Part shown: in pieces, positions 1 through 8,955 of the stretch
How the letters are laid out: each line of letters begins with the position of its first letter
How positions within the stretch are numbered: the stretch's first letter is position 1
DNA from: Hydrogenophaga sp.
GTDB taxonomy: Bacteria > Pseudomonadota > Gammaproteobacteria > Burkholderiales > Burkholderiaceae_C
Direction of reading: 5' to 3'
Assembly: GCF_019264445.1 (NCBI RefSeq)
Contig: NZ_JAHVAB010000028.1
Coordinates: 1-64,000, forward strand
DNA length: 64,000 nucleotides
Position numbers and translations under genes: made by a program
The notes under the pieces: model-generated
The model's database searches: none
Told to the model about the DNA's origin: nothing
What the model saw: only the letters and a program-made list of their open reading frames with translations

Positions 1-3
1 GTC

Positions 4-62
4 ACCCCCTCAAGGGGGCGGCACCAGCGGTCCGGCGAAGCCGGGTCCGCGGTGCCACTGGA
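4..62. repeat. Dispersed GC-rich repeat, copy A
   Basis: The segment contains the hairpin CCCCCTCAAGGGGG-like core followed by GGCACCAGCGG and a second short dyad (CCGGCGAAGCCGG-like). It aligns without gaps to the segment at 45276-45334, which differs at scattered positions only. It sits just upstream of ubiA, between genes. I infer a dispersed intergenic palindromic repeat; its function is unknown. Confidence 0.6.
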
Positions 63-89
63 TGAAGTCACCGCCCCCGGCCCCGCACC

Positions 90-962
90 ATGCTCACCTC
101 CGCTCCCCCCGCGCCTTCGCGCTTCGCGCTGTACCTGGACCTGATCCGCTGGAACCGCCCGGCCGGCTGGCTGCTGCTGCTCTGGCCTTCGCTGGGTGCG
201 CTGTGGGTGGCGGCAGGCGGCTTTCCCGGCTGGCACCTGCTGGCGGTGTTCACGCTCGGCACCATCCTCATGCGCAGTGCCGGCTGCTGCGTGAACGACG
301 TGGCCGACCGCGAGTTCGACAAGCACGTCAAGCGCACCGCGCAGCGCCCGGTCACGTCCGGCAAGGTGTCCACGCGCGAGGCACTCGCGGTCGGTGCGGT
401 GCTGGCGCTGGCGGCCTTTGGGCTGGTGCTTACCACCAACACGCCCACGGTGTGGATGTCGTTTGCGGCGCTGGCGATCACGCTGATCTACCCCTACGCC
501 AAGCGCTTCGTGTCCATGCCGCAGGCGGTGCTGGGCGTGGCCTTCAGCTTCGGCGTGCCCATGGCGTTTGCCGCCGTGCAGGCGCAGGTGCCGCTGCTGG
601 CCTGGGTGCTGCTCGCGGGCAACCTGTTCTGGGTGCTGGCCTACGACACCGAATACGCCATGGTCGACCGCGACGACGACCTGCGCATCGGCATGAAGAC
701 CTCGGCCATCACGCTCGGCGCCTACGACGTGCCGGCCGTGATCGCTTTCTACCTGATCTACCTCGCCATCTGGAGCGTGGCGCTCTGGGCCGTGGTGAAC
801 CCCGTGGTGTGGGCGGCCATGCTCGTGTTGGCGCTGGCCCAGGTGGCCTGGCACTTCCAGCTCATCAAGAGCCGCAGCCGCGAAGGCTGCTTCAAGGCCT
901 TCCGGCTCAACCACTGGCTGGGGTTCACCGTGTTTGCCGGCGTGGTGCTCGGCCTGCGCTAG
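90..962 (+). CDS. ubiA: 4-hydroxybenzoate octaprenyltransferase UbiA
   Basis: This is a 290-residue integral-membrane prenyltransferase of the UbiA family, which attaches the polyprenyl tail to 4-hydroxybenzoate in ubiquinone synthesis. The two Mg-binding aspartate-rich motifs are visible: NDVADREFD at residues 69-77 and [12 protein letters not shown] at 186-197. About eight hydrophobic helices surround them and the length is normal for the family. The chosen ATG gives an N-terminus that runs straight into the conserved [10 protein letters not shown] segment. The gene stands alone on the plus strand and converges on the dehydrogenase gene. BchG further on belongs to the same superfamily, but UbiA resembles the ubiquinone enzyme much more closely. 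Confidence 0.95.
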   Translation: MLTSAPPAPSRFALYLDLIRWNRPAGWLLLLWPSLGALWVAAGGFPGWHLLAVFTLGTILMRSAGCCVNDVADREFDKHVKRTAQRPVTSGKVSTREALAVGAVLALAAFGLVLTTNTPTVWMSFAALAITLIYPYAKRFVSMPQAVLGVAFSFGVPMAFAAVQAQVPLLAWVLLAGNLFWVLAYDTEYAMVDRDDDLRIGMKTSAITLGAYDVPAVIAFYLIYLAIWSVALWAVVNPVVWAAMLVLALAQVAWHFQLIKSRSREGCFKAFRLNHWLGFTVFAGVVLGLR

Positions 963-977
963 CGCCGGGCAGGCGCT
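961..977. terminator. Short dyad between convergent genes
   Basis: AGCGCC, five-base loop, GGCGCT forms a 6-bp GC-rich stem that starts at the ubiA stop codon and lies between the convergent ubiA and dehydrogenase genes. It has no T-run, so it is at best a weak bidirectional terminator. Confidence 0.3.
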
Positions 978-986
978 GCGGGTCGA

Positions 987-1916
987 TCAGGCCGCCGCCG
1001 TGGCCTGGCTGGCCAGCACCGCCAGCAGGTTCTTCGCGGCGCCCACGCCCATGTTCACGTAGGCATCGCTGGTCACGCCGCCAATGTGGGGGCTGAGCAC
1101 GATGCGCGGCTGGCCCTGGAAGGGGTGGCCCTCCGTCATGGGTTCGACGGCAAAGCTGTCCAGCCCGGCGCTGCCGACCTGCCCCGACTGCAATGCCGCC
1201 AGCAGGTCGGCTTCGTCGATCAGGCCGCCGCGCGCGGTGTTCACCACGATCACACCGCGCTTGCATTGCGCCAGCGTCTGCGCGTTGAGCAGGCCCCGGT
1301 TGTCGTCGGTCAGCGGGCAATGCAGCGACACGGCATCGGACTCGCGCCACAGCGTGTCGAGGTCCACGGCGGTCACGTACGCAGGCAGGTGCTTCGCAAA
1401 GGGGTCAAAGCCGATCACGCGCATGCCCATGGCGTCTGCCATGCGGGCGAAGCGCAGGCCGATGGCGCCCAGGCCCACCAGGCCCACCGTGCGGCCGCCA
1501 AGCTCCAGGCTTTTGTGGGTCGCCTTGTCCCAGTGGCCGGCGTGCATGCGCGCGTCCAGCGACACCACGGACTTCGCGCAGGCCAGCAGCAGGGCCAGTG
1601 CCTGCTCGGCCACGGCCGCGGCGTTGGCCCCCGCCGCTGCCACCACCTGGATGCCGCGCGCCTGCGCGGCGGCCTTGTCGATGGTGTCGGTGCCGCTGCC
1701 GTGCTTGGAGATGACCTTGAGCGAAGGCGCCGCGTCCATCACGCTCGCGCCCACCTTGCCGTAGCGCACGATGATGGCCACCGGGTCGTGGCGCTGGCAC
1801 AGCGCGATGAGGTCTTCTTCGGTCGGCGCCTTGCCGGCGTAGACGATCTCGAAGTCCTGCAGCAGCTGCAACGCCTGGGGTGCGAGGTCTGCGCCCGTGA
1901 TGACGATGGTGTTCAC
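987..1916 (-). CDS. D-2-hydroxyacid dehydrogenase (SerA/GyaR-like family)
   Basis: The product is a 309-residue NAD-dependent D-isomer-specific 2-hydroxyacid dehydrogenase. The nucleotide-binding GLGAIG is at 148-153 and the catalytic triad residues are R229 (NTARGG), E258 and H277 (SPHIGG). I chose the GTG at 1916 because it overlaps the stop of the upstream gene as GTGA, a typical coupled start, and because the protein then begins NTIVITGADL, a normal family N-terminus. It is too short to carry the ACT domains of biosynthetic SerA. It forms a translationally coupled pair with the RraA-like gene, so it probably reduces or oxidises a small 2-oxo/2-hydroxy acid made or consumed by that enzyme. 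The substrate cannot be read from the sequence. Confidence 0.88.
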   Translation of the reverse strand: MNTIVITGADLAPQALQLLQDFEIVYAGKAPTEEDLIALCQRHDPVAIIVRYGKVGASVMDAAPSLKVISKHGSGTDTIDKAAAQARGIQVVAAAGANAAAVAEQALALLLACAKSVVSLDARMHAGHWDKATHKSLELGGRTVGLVGLGAIGLRFARMADAMGMRVIGFDPFAKHLPAYVTAVDLDTLWRESDAVSLHCPLTDDNRGLLNAQTLAQCKRGVIVVNTARGGLIDEADLLAALQSGQVGSAGLDSFAVEPMTEGHPFQGQPRIVLSPHIGGVTSDAYVNMGVGAAKNLLAVLASQATAAA

Positions 1917-2599
1917 AGCGTTTCCCCTTCCTTGAGCACACCGGCGGCGCGCAGCGCGGCCGGCAGCCACTTCGAGGCCGTGTCGCCGCGCGCGATCGCG
2001 TCCAGCCGTGCGGCTTCGTCGGCCACCTTCTTGTCGGCCAACGCCAGCATGGCGGGGGCCTTGAGGCGCTCGATCACCACCACGCCATCGGCGTCACCCA
2101 CCACCAGGTCGCCGGGATGCACGGTGGCGCCCCCGACCGAGATCGGGTGGTTGATGCGACCGGGCACGAACTTGGTGGGGCCGGCGGGGTTGAAGCCTGC
2201 GGCGAACACCGGGAACCCCAGGTCGAACAGCTCCAGGCGGTCGCGGATGGCGCCATCGATGACCACGCCGGCAATGCCGAGCTTCTTGCAGGCACTCAGC
2301 ATGAGCGTGCCCATCAGTGCGGCGGTCAGGTCGCCCTTGCCGTCCACCACGATCACGTCGCCCGGTTTCGCCAGGGCGATGGCGGCGTGGATCATCAGGT
2401 TGTCGCCGGGGCGCACCTCCACCGTGAAGGCCGGGCCCGCAACGGCCATCGAATGGTGCACAGGCGCCACGCGGGCATGCAGGGTGCCGCGGCGCCCGGC
2501 GACGTCGGCCAGGATGGCGGCCTGGTACGTGGCCGCCTTGGCCACCACATCGGGGGAAACGCGTTCGAACTCGCGAACGATATCGGGGAGCTGGCTCAT
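1913..2599 (-). CDS. RraA-like protein, probable 4-hydroxy-4-methyl-2-oxoglutarate-type aldolase
   Basis: This 228-residue protein belongs to the RraA/HMG-CHA aldolase fold. VIDGAIRD (residues 113-120) carries the DGxxRD pattern with R119 and D120, which in characterised class II aldolases of this family bind substrate and metal; GDLVVGDADGVVVI follows. That pattern argues for an aldolase or decarboxylase rather than an RNase E inhibitor, and so does the company of a hydroxyacid dehydrogenase and a carboxylate-binding protein. The stop overlaps the dehydrogenase GTG start by four bases. The gap to the upstream Bug gene is 36 bases, so all three are probably one mRNA. Confidence 0.82.
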   Translation of the reverse strand: MSQLPDIVREFERVSPDVVAKAATYQAAILADVAGRRGTLHARVAPVHHSMAVAGPAFTVEVRPGDNLMIHAAIALAKPGDVIVVDGKGDLTAALMGTLMLSACKKLGIAGVVIDGAIRDRLELFDLGFPVFAAGFNPAGPTKFVPGRINHPISVGGATVHPGDLVVGDADGVVVIERLKAPAMLALADKKVADEAARLDAIARGDTASKWLPAALRAAGVLKEGETL

Positions 2600-2635
2600 G
2601 GTCGGGGCTTTGAAACGGTGGAGGTGGGTGGGGGT

Positions 2636-3619
2636 TCAGTCGATGGTGGCGCCCGAGTCCTTGACGATCCGGCCCCAGCGCGGGATCTCCGACTTGATCA
2701 AGGCCGAGAACTGCTCGGGCGTGCCGCCGATCACGTCGCCACCGTCGGAGCGCAGCTTGGCCGCCACGGCGGGGTCGCGCAGCGCCTTGTTGAATTCGGT
2801 GTTGAGCGTGCGCACCACATCGGCGGGTGTGCCGGCGGGCGCGAGGATGCCGAACCAGGTGACGGCGTCAAAGTCCTTGTAGCCCGACTCGGCGAGCGTC
2901 GGCGTGTCCGGCAGCTCGCCCGAGCGCTTGATGGACGTGACCGCCAGCGCGCGCAGCTTCTGGTCGCGCACATGGCCCAGCAGCGTGGGCACGGAAGACA
3001 TGTACAGGTCGACCTGGCCGCTCATGACGTCGGTCATGGCCTGCGACGCGCCCTTGTAGGGAATGTGCTGCAGCTCGATGCCCGCCGTCTTCTGCGCCAG
3101 CTCGCTCGACAGGTGCGCGACCGTGCCGTTGCCGGAGTAGCCCAGGGTGAGGGTCTTGGGCTTTTTCTTGGCGGCGGCCACCACGTCGGCGAAGGTCTTG
3201 AAGGGCGACTGTGCGGCCACGGCGATCACGATCGGCGAGGACGAGAGCACCACCACGGGCGCGAAGTCCTTGATCGGGTCGTACGGCAGCTTGCTGTAGA
3301 GCGTGGGGTTGACCGCGAGGTTGCTGGTCTGGCCGATCACCAGCGTGTAGCCGTCGGGTGCGGCCTTGGCGACCGCGTCCACGCCGATGTTGCCGCCGGC
3401 GCCCGGGCGGTTGTCGATCACGATCGTCCACTTGAGGCTGTCGGTGAGCTTTTGCGCCACGGTGCGCGCGATCAGGTCGGTGCCGCCGCCGGGCGGGAAG
3501 GGCACGACCAGCCGGATCGGCTTGGACGGGTAGGCGGCTTGCGAGAAGGCGGTGGTGCCGGTGACGGCAAGGGCCAGCGCGAGGAGGGCGCGGCGGGTGG
3601 TGGCGTGCGGAAAGCGCAT
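2636..3619 (-). CDS. Bug-type tripartite tricarboxylate transporter solute-binding protein
   Basis: A 327-residue periplasmic binding protein of the Bug (TctC-like) family. The start at 3619 is set by an AGGAGA ribosome site and gives a clear signal peptide (MRFPHATTRR followed by a hydrophobic stretch to about residue 25, ending AFSQA). The mature protein opens with YPSKPIRLVVPFPPGGGTD, the family hallmark, and contains the typical NRPGAGGNIG loop. No tctA or tctB membrane genes are adjacent, as usual for the many orphan Bug proteins of Burkholderiales. It is the first gene of the leftward cassette and shares a promoter region with the IclR gene. The ligand is presumably a carboxylate handled by the two downstream enzymes. 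Confidence 0.9.
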   Translation of the reverse strand: MRFPHATTRRALLALALAVTGTTAFSQAAYPSKPIRLVVPFPPGGGTDLIARTVAQKLTDSLKWTIVIDNRPGAGGNIGVDAVAKAAPDGYTLVIGQTSNLAVNPTLYSKLPYDPIKDFAPVVVLSSSPIVIAVAAQSPFKTFADVVAAAKKKPKTLTLGYSGNGTVAHLSSELAQKTAGIELQHIPYKGASQAMTDVMSGQVDLYMSSVPTLLGHVRDQKLRALAVTSIKRSGELPDTPTLAESGYKDFDAVTWFGILAPAGTPADVVRTLNTEFNKALRDPAVAAKLRSDGGDVIGGTPEQFSALIKSEIPRWGRIVKDSGATID

Positions 3620-3706
3620 GGGTTTGTCTCCTGGGTTTTTTGCAATCGCCAGCCGTGCTGGCGGGCGGGGTTGGACTGTAGTGAGGGGTTTCGACGAATA
3701 CAATGC

Positions 3707-3725
3707 CGTTTCGTCAAACGAAACG
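3707..3725. promoter_or_regulatory. Perfect palindrome, probable IclR operator
   Basis: CGTTTCGT-CAA-ACGAAACG is a perfect 8-bp inverted repeat with a 3-base centre. It begins two bases after a TACAAT -10-like hexamer (3699-3704) and ends nine bases before the IclR start codon, so it would cover the transcription start. IclR-family proteins bind short A/T- and CG-rich palindromes in such divergent regions. I infer autoregulation and possible control of the divergent Bug cassette. Confidence 0.6.
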
Positions 3726-3734
3726 CGTACTGAC

Positions 3735-4535
3735 ATGCGAAACACCCACGCAGCGACATCCCCACGGCTTCAGGCGCGCGATGAAGAGGCCGAGAACAGC
3801 GGCCCGAGCACGGGCAGCGTCGTGGCCGTGCAGCGTGCCATGCAGTTGCTCGATGCGTTTGCCCTGGGCGAGGCCAAGCTCTCACTGGCCGACATCAGCC
3901 GGCGCTGCGCCATGCACAAGACGACCGCCTTGCGCATCCTGCGCACGCTGGCCGCCGCCAGCTATGTGGTGCCCTGCGAAAACGGTGCGTGGCGCCTGGG
4001 GCCGGCGGCGGGTTGGCTGGGCGCGCGCTACCAGTCGGGCTTCGATGTGCAGGACGTGGTGGAGCCGATGCTGCGCAAGCTGTCGAAGTCCACCCGCGAG
4101 AGTGCGGCCTTCTACGTGCGCGAAGGCGATGTGCGCACCTGCCTGATGCGCGTCGAGGGCGTGCAGCCCCTGCGCCACCATGCGCGCATGGGCGAGGCGC
4201 TGCCGCTGGACAAGGGCTCGCCCGGCCGGGTGATCCTCGCGTTTTCAGGCGAGCGCGGCGCTGCCTACGAGCGCATCCGGCAGCAAGGCTACTGCCTGTC
4301 CATCGGCGAGCGCGAGAAAGGGGTGGCCACGGTGTCGGCCCCGGTCTTTGGCGCGCACTGGAAGCTGCTGGGCTCGGTGTGCATTTCGGGCCCGGCCGCC
4401 CGGCTGACCGAGGACGTGCTCGAGATGCACGCGAAGGCGGTGATCAACGCGGCCAACGCCTTGTCGTACGCACTGGCGGGCAGTGTGTCGGCCAGCACAC
4501 CCACCGTGGTGTCGACCTGGCATCCGCCGTCTTGA
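3735..4535 (+). CDS. IclR-family transcriptional regulator
   Basis: A 266-residue IclR-type regulator: an N-terminal winged helix-turn-helix at about residues 30-85 (SVVAVQRAMQLLDAF, then LSLADISRRCAMHKTTALRIL) and a C-terminal effector-binding domain. I chose the ATG at 3735 because the longer upstream reading would run through the operator palindrome and the promoter. It is divergent from the binding-protein/aldolase/dehydrogenase cassette and is the obvious regulator of it, with an effector likely to be a substrate or intermediate of that pathway. The C-terminus converges on proC with a 12-base gap. Confidence 0.88.
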   Translation: MRNTHAATSPRLQARDEEAENSGPSTGSVVAVQRAMQLLDAFALGEAKLSLADISRRCAMHKTTALRILRTLAAASYVVPCENGAWRLGPAAGWLGARYQSGFDVQDVVEPMLRKLSKSTRESAAFYVREGDVRTCLMRVEGVQPLRHHARMGEALPLDKGSPGRVILAFSGERGAAYERIRQQGYCLSIGEREKGVATVSAPVFGAHWKLLGSVCISGPAARLTEDVLEMHAKAVINAANALSYALAGSVSASTPTVVSTWHPPS

Positions 4536-4547
4536 TGCGCGAGCGCT

Positions 4548-5375
4548 TCAGCGCCCGAACTCCCGCCCCAGTTCCTCCGCGCGCTTCTGCGCAGCGAACA
4601 GCGCCTCTTCAAACTTCGGCTTCACGCCCGCTGCGTCCATGGACGTGAGCGCGGCGTACGTGGTGCCGCCCTTGGACGTGACGCGCTCGCGCAGTGTCTG
4701 CGGCGGGGCGTCGGAGCGCTGGGCCAGGGTCGACGCACCCACGAAGGTGCCCACCGCGAGCTGGTAGGCCAGCTCGGGCGGCAGGCCCATGCGGGCGCCC
4801 GCGTCGCGCATGGCTTCGAGGAAATAGAACACGTAGGCCGGGCCTGAGCCGGAGAGCGCGGTCACCGCGTCCAGCTGCGGCTCGGTGTTCACCCACACCA
4901 GCTCGCCGGTGGTTTTCACCACCGCTTCAACGAGCGCCCGGTCGGCGGTGCTGGCGCCGTTGCGGGCGAAGAGACCCGTCATGCCCAGGCCCACCAGCGC
5001 TGGTGTGTTGGGCATGGCGCGCACGATGCGTTGCGTCTGCAGCCAGCCGGCCATGCTCTCGCTGGTGATGCCGGCGGCCACGCTCAGGTGCAGTGCGTTG
5101 GACAGATGAGGCTGGCTGGCGAGCGCGGCCTCCTTGAAGGTTTGGGGCTTCACCGCCCAGACCACGAGGTCTGAAGGGCGCAGATCCGCGCTGGCCGTGG
5201 CCAGCAGCGAGACGCCGGGGAACTGCTTGGCGAGCTTCTCGCGCTGCTCGTCCCAGGGTTCGACGATTTGCAGGGCGCCGGCCGGATGGCCCTGGCGCAG
5301 CAGGCCGCCGACGATGGCGCTGGCCATGTTGCCGCCGCCGATGAAGGTGATGGTGGGGTGGGTGGGTGTGTTCAT
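4548..5375 (-). CDS. proC: Pyrroline-5-carboxylate reductase ProC
   Basis: The 275-residue product catalyses the last step of proline synthesis, NAD(P)H reduction of pyrroline-5-carboxylate. The N-terminal Rossmann motif IGGGNMASAIVGGLL is at about residues 12-26, and the C-terminal domain has the family segments ALSGSGPAYVF and TSKGGTTYAAL. Length and order are normal. It lies downstream of glpK on the same strand (32-base gap), so it could be read through from the glycerol kinase message, though the pathways are unrelated. Confidence 0.95.
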   Translation of the reverse strand: MNTPTHPTITFIGGGNMASAIVGGLLRQGHPAGALQIVEPWDEQREKLAKQFPGVSLLATASADLRPSDLVVWAVKPQTFKEAALASQPHLSNALHLSVAAGITSESMAGWLQTQRIVRAMPNTPALVGLGMTGLFARNGASTADRALVEAVVKTTGELVWVNTEPQLDAVTALSGSGPAYVFYFLEAMRDAGARMGLPPELAYQLAVGTFVGASTLAQRSDAPPQTLRERVTSKGGTTYAALTSMDAAGVKPKFEEALFAAQKRAEELGREFGR

Positions 5376-5407
5376 CGCGCCATTGTCGCGCGCCGCTCAG
5401 CCGGACC

Positions 5408-6901
5408 TCAGGGCGCGATGGTCTGCCGCACCGCGTGTTCCCACTGCGCCATTTTTTCGGCAGCCCGCTCGCGCGAGAGCGTGGGGTGGAAGGTGCGTTC
5501 GGCGCGCCACTGCTTCGAGAGCTCGTCCAGCCCGCCGTACACGCCGCTGTGCAAGCCGGCCAGGTACGCCGCGCCCAGCGCGGTGGTCTCGATCACGGCG
5601 GGCCGCACCACCGGGATGCCCAGCAGGTCGGCCTGGATCTGCATCAGCAGGTTGTTGACACAGGCGCCGCCGTCCACCCGCAGCTCGCTCACCGGCACGC
5701 CACCGGCGGCCACGGCGTCGCGGCTCATGGCGTCGAGCAGGGCGGCGCTCTGAAAGGCAATGCTCTCCAGTGCGGCGCGCGCGATGTGCGCGATGGTGGT
5801 GCCGCGCGTGAGCCCGGTGATGCTGCCGCGTGCGTCGGGCTGCCAGTACGGCGCGCCCAGGCCGGTGAAGGCGGGCACCAGCACCACCCCGCCCGCATCC
5901 GGCACGCTCTCGGCGAGCGACTGCACCTCGCTGCTGGACTCGATGGCGCGCAGGCCGTCGCGCAGCCACTGCACCACCGCGCCGCCAATGAACACGCTGC
6001 CTTCGAGCGCGTACTGCGAGGGGCCCGATGGCTGCGCCGTGGCAGTGGTGATCAGCCCGTTCTGGCTGACCTGGAAGCGCTCGCCGGTGTGCATGAGCAT
6101 GAAGCAGCCGGTGCCGTAGGTGTTCTTGGCCATGCCGGCGGTGAAGCAGGCCTGGCCGAAGAGGGCGCTTTGCTGGTCGCCGGCCACGCCGCCGATTTCC
6201 AGCGGCGCGCCCAGCCATTCGGCCTGGATCTCGCCAAAGTGCGCGCTCGAGGGCAGGGCCTCGGGCATCAGGCTTTTCGGGATGTCGAGCAGGGCCAGCA
6301 GCTCGTCGTCCCACTGGCGGGTGTGCACGTTGAAGAGCATGGTGCGCGAGGCGTTGCTCACGTCGGTCACGTGGCGTGCGCCGCCGGTGAGCTGCCAGAT
6401 GAGCCAGCTGTCCACCGTGCCGAAGGCGAGCTCGCCGCGCTCGGCCGCCGCGCGCGCGCCGCTCACGTGGTCCAGCATCCACTTGAGTTTGGTGCCCGAG
6501 AAATACGCGTCGATGCGCAAGCCGGTTTTCTGCAGCACGGTGTCGGCATGGCCGGCTTCGCGCAGCGCGGCGCAGGTGCTTTCGGCGCGGCGGTCTTGCC
6601 ACACGATCGCGTTGCAGATGGGCTCGCCGGTTTTGCGGTTCCACAACAGGGTGGTCTCGCGCTGGTTGGTGATGCCCACGGCGGCGATCTGGTCGGCACG
6701 CAAGTGGGCCTGCTTCAGGGCATCGCGCGCGGTGGCCAGCTGGGTTTGCCACAGGTCAACCGGGTCGTGCTCCACCCAGCCGGGCTGCGGGTAGATCTGG
6801 CGGAACTCGCGCTGTGCCAGGGTCACGACGCGACCGGCGCGGTCAAACACGATGCTGCGGGAGCTGGAGGTGCCCTGGTCCAGGGCGAGCAGGTAGGTCA
6901 T
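5408..6901 (-). CDS. glpK: Glycerol kinase GlpK
   Basis: A 497-residue FGGY-family kinase that phosphorylates glycerol to sn-glycerol-3-phosphate in the cytoplasm. The start at 6901 gives the canonical N-terminus [20 protein letters not shown] with the phosphate-binding [16 protein letters not shown]-type sequence (GITNQRETT) and the C-terminal ATP-binding region ([15 protein letters not shown]) are present. It follows glpR by 20 bases on the minus strand and is divergent from the glycerol ABC importer, so imported glycerol is trapped here and then oxidised by GlpD. Confidence 0.97.
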   Translation of the reverse strand: MTYLLALDQGTSSSRSIVFDRAGRVVTLAQREFRQIYPQPGWVEHDPVDLWQTQLATARDALKQAHLRADQIAAVGITNQRETTLLWNRKTGEPICNAIVWQDRRAESTCAALREAGHADTVLQKTGLRIDAYFSGTKLKWMLDHVSGARAAAERGELAFGTVDSWLIWQLTGGARHVTDVSNASRTMLFNVHTRQWDDELLALLDIPKSLMPEALPSSAHFGEIQAEWLGAPLEIGGVAGDQQSALFGQACFTAGMAKNTYGTGCFMLMHTGERFQVSQNGLITTATAQPSGPSQYALEGSVFIGGAVVQWLRDGLRAIESSSEVQSLAESVPDAGGVVLVPAFTGLGAPYWQPDARGSITGLTRGTTIAHIARAALESIAFQSAALLDAMSRDAVAAGGVPVSELRVDGGACVNNLLMQIQADLLGIPVVRPAVIETTALGAAYLAGLHSGVYGGLDELSKQWRAERTFHPTLSRERAAEKMAQWEHAVRQTIAP

Positions 6902-6921
6902 GACGGTGCTTGAAAAGTCGG

Positions 6922-7713
6922 TCAGGCGGCGGTGAGGGCGGTGGTGTCTGCGCCGGCGCGCACGCACTCCACGTTGGCGTTGGCCAGCAGGTCGGCAAAA
7001 GGCGGTGGTGGTGGCAGGTCGGTGAAGACCACGTCGATGTCGTCCAGCCGCGCCAGTTCGACCATGGCGGGCCGGTTGAACTTGCTGTGGTCGGCGGCCA
7101 GCCACACCTCGCGCGACTGCTCGACGATGGCGCGCGCCACCTTGACTTCGCGGTAGTCGAAGTCGCGCAGCGTGCCGTCGGCCTCGATGCCGCTGATGCC
7201 GATCAGGCCGATGTCGACCCGGAACTGGCGCATGAAGTCCACGGTGGCCTCGCCCACGATGCCCTGGTCGGCGCCGCGCACCAGGCCACCGGCCACGATC
7301 ACCTCGCAGTCCGGGTTGGCGCTCATGAGCGAGGCGATGTGCAGGTTGTTGGTGATCACGCGCAGGCCGCGGTGACGCTGCAGTTCGCGCGCCACGGCCT
7401 CGATGGTGGTGCCGATGTTCATGATCAACGAACAGCCGTTGGGCACGCGGCGCGCCACCTCGCGCGCGATGCGCGTCTTGGCATCGGCCTGCATGGCCTG
7501 GCGCTGTCGGTAGGCGATGTTTTCAGTGGTGGAGCCGGGCAGCCGGACGCCGCCATGAAAGCGCGAGAGCAGACCGGCTTCGGCCAGCCGCTGCACATCC
7601 CTTCGCACGGTCTGCAGCGTGACGCCAAACCGCTCGGCCAGCGCCTCGATCGTCTGTGGACCGTGGGTGCGCACTTCGTCGAGCAGCTGCGTGTGGCGGG
7701 GGTTGAGGTTCAT
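6922..7713 (-). CDS. glpR: DeoR-family glycerol regulon repressor GlpR
   Basis: A 263-residue DeoR-type repressor. The start at 7713 ([14 protein letters not shown]) puts the helix-turn-helix at about residues 17-45 ([23 protein letters not shown]), the normal place; a longer reading would run into the control region. The C-terminal half is the sugar-phosphate-sensing fold with [11 protein letters not shown] and [15 protein letters not shown]. Its position between glpK and the importer operon supports glycerol-3-phosphate as inducer. Candidate operators lie in the adjacent 165-base divergent region. Confidence 0.92.
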   Translation of the reverse strand: MNLNPRHTQLLDEVRTHGPQTIEALAERFGVTLQTVRRDVQRLAEAGLLSRFHGGVRLPGSTTENIAYRQRQAMQADAKTRIAREVARRVPNGCSLIMNIGTTIEAVARELQRHRGLRVITNNLHIASLMSANPDCEVIVAGGLVRGADQGIVGEATVDFMRQFRVDIGLIGISGIEADGTLRDFDYREVKVARAIVEQSREVWLAADHSKFNRPAMVELARLDDIDVVFTDLPPPPPFADLLANANVECVRAGADTTALTAA

Positions 7714-7878
7714 CGGTGCGCGGGTCGTGGGCGAAAAAGACGGTTCGAACATAACGGAATTTGTTGGTGCCCCCGTCAGGGTAAATACCGAATAAAAAGG
7801 AACATAAACCAACAACATAATGATCGAAACGAATCGCCATCCGCGTCGGGATGTGCGCTTTTTCACACTGGGGACTGA
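7714..7878. promoter_or_regulatory. Divergent glpR/glpS control region with AACATAA repeats
   Basis: This AT-richer gap separates the two glycerol operons. AACATAA occurs three times: 7748-7754 (within TTCGAACATAACG), 7801-7807 and 7814-7820. The first copy matches the right half of the known E. coli GlpR operator consensus (AWCGAACATW); the other two are 13 bases apart. I infer GlpR binding sites controlling both directions. TAAATACCGAATAAAAA-type sequence near 7783-7800 could hold a -10, but I cannot fix a promoter. Confidence 0.5.
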
Positions 7879-8955
7879 ATGCAGCTGTCACTGGAGCACG
7901 TGGGCAAAACCGTGGGGCCCGCCGTCCACCTCTATCCGCAGAGCCTGAACCTCGCGCCCGGCGCGGTCACGGTGCTGCTGGGCGCCACCCAGGCCGGCAA
8001 GACCAGCCTGATGCGCGTGATGGCCGGGTTGGACATCGCCAGCACCGGGCGCGTGCGGGTGGACGGCGTGGACGTGACGCGCGTGCCGGTGCGCCAGCGA
8101 AACGTGGCCATGGTCTACCAGCAATTCGTCAACTACCCGTCGATGACGGTGGCGCAGAACATTGCGTCGCCCATGCGGCTGCGGGGCGACCGCGACGTGG
8201 ACCAGCGCGTGCGCGAACTCGCAGAACGCCTGCACATCGAGATGTTCCTGGACCGGCTCCCGGCCGAGCTCTCGGGCGGTCAGCAACAGCGTGTGGCGCT
8301 GGCCCGTGCGCTGGCCAAGCAGGCGCCCTTGATGCTGTTTGACGAACCGCTGGTGAACCTGGACTACAAGCTGCGCGAAGAGCTGCGCGAGGAGCTCACC
8401 CAGCTCTTCGCCACGAGCGATTCCACGGTGGTGTATGCCACCACCGAGCCCGGCGAGGCGCTGCTGCTGGGGGGCTACACCGCGGTCATGGACGCTGGCG
8501 AACTGCTTCAGTACGGCCCCACCGCCGAGGTGTTCCATGCGCCGGGCAGCATCCGGGTGGCGCGCGCTTTCAGCGACCCGCCGATGAACCTGATGGAGGC
8601 GCAGGCCGTGCCCGCAGGCGTGAAGGTGCAGGGCGGCGCCATCTGGCCGCTGCCCCTGCCGGCGAACGCACCCACGCGCCTCACGCTGGGCCTGCGCGCG
8701 GGCGGGTTGCGCGTGGTCGAGCGCCCCGGCGATGTCGCCATTGCAGGCCGCGTGGAGCTGGCGGAGATCGCCGGATCGGACACCTTCGTGCACGTGCACA
8801 CCGCCGTGGGCGAGCTGGTGGCGCAGCTCACCGGCGTGCACGACTGCCCGCTGGGTGACCCCATCACGCTGTACCTGCAGCCGCAGAGTCTGTTCGTCTT
8901 TGACGCCGAAGGCCCGCAGGTGCTGGCGCCCTCGCGCCACGGGAGGGTCGGCTGA
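7879..8955 (+). CDS. glpS: Glycerol ABC transporter ATPase GlpS
   Basis: A 358-residue ABC ATPase of the MalK/UgpC type with a C-terminal regulatory (TOBE-like) domain. Walker A is GATQAGKT at 35-42, unusual in having QA where most have GC; the Q-loop (MVYQQFVNYPSMTV), the signature LSGGQQQR and Walker B with LMLFDEP are intact. It is the first of two unequal ATPases in an operon whose order (ATPase, ATPase, permease, permease, small membrane protein, binding protein, glpD) matches the glpSTPQUV glycerol importer described in Rhizobium. It therefore probably powers glycerol uptake. Confidence 0.88.
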   Translation: MQLSLEHVGKTVGPAVHLYPQSLNLAPGAVTVLLGATQAGKTSLMRVMAGLDIASTGRVRVDGVDVTRVPVRQRNVAMVYQQFVNYPSMTVAQNIASPMRLRGDRDVDQRVRELAERLHIEMFLDRLPAELSGGQQQRVALARALAKQAPLMLFDEPLVNLDYKLREELREELTQLFATSDSTVVYATTEPGEALLLGGYTAVMDAGELLQYGPTAEVFHAPGSIRVARAFSDPPMNLMEAQAVPAGVKVQGGAIWPLPLPANAPTRLTLGLRAGGLRVVERPGDVAIAGRVELAEIAGSDTFVHVHTAVGELVAQLTGVHDCPLGDPITLYLQPQSLFVFDAEGPQVLAPSRHGRVG

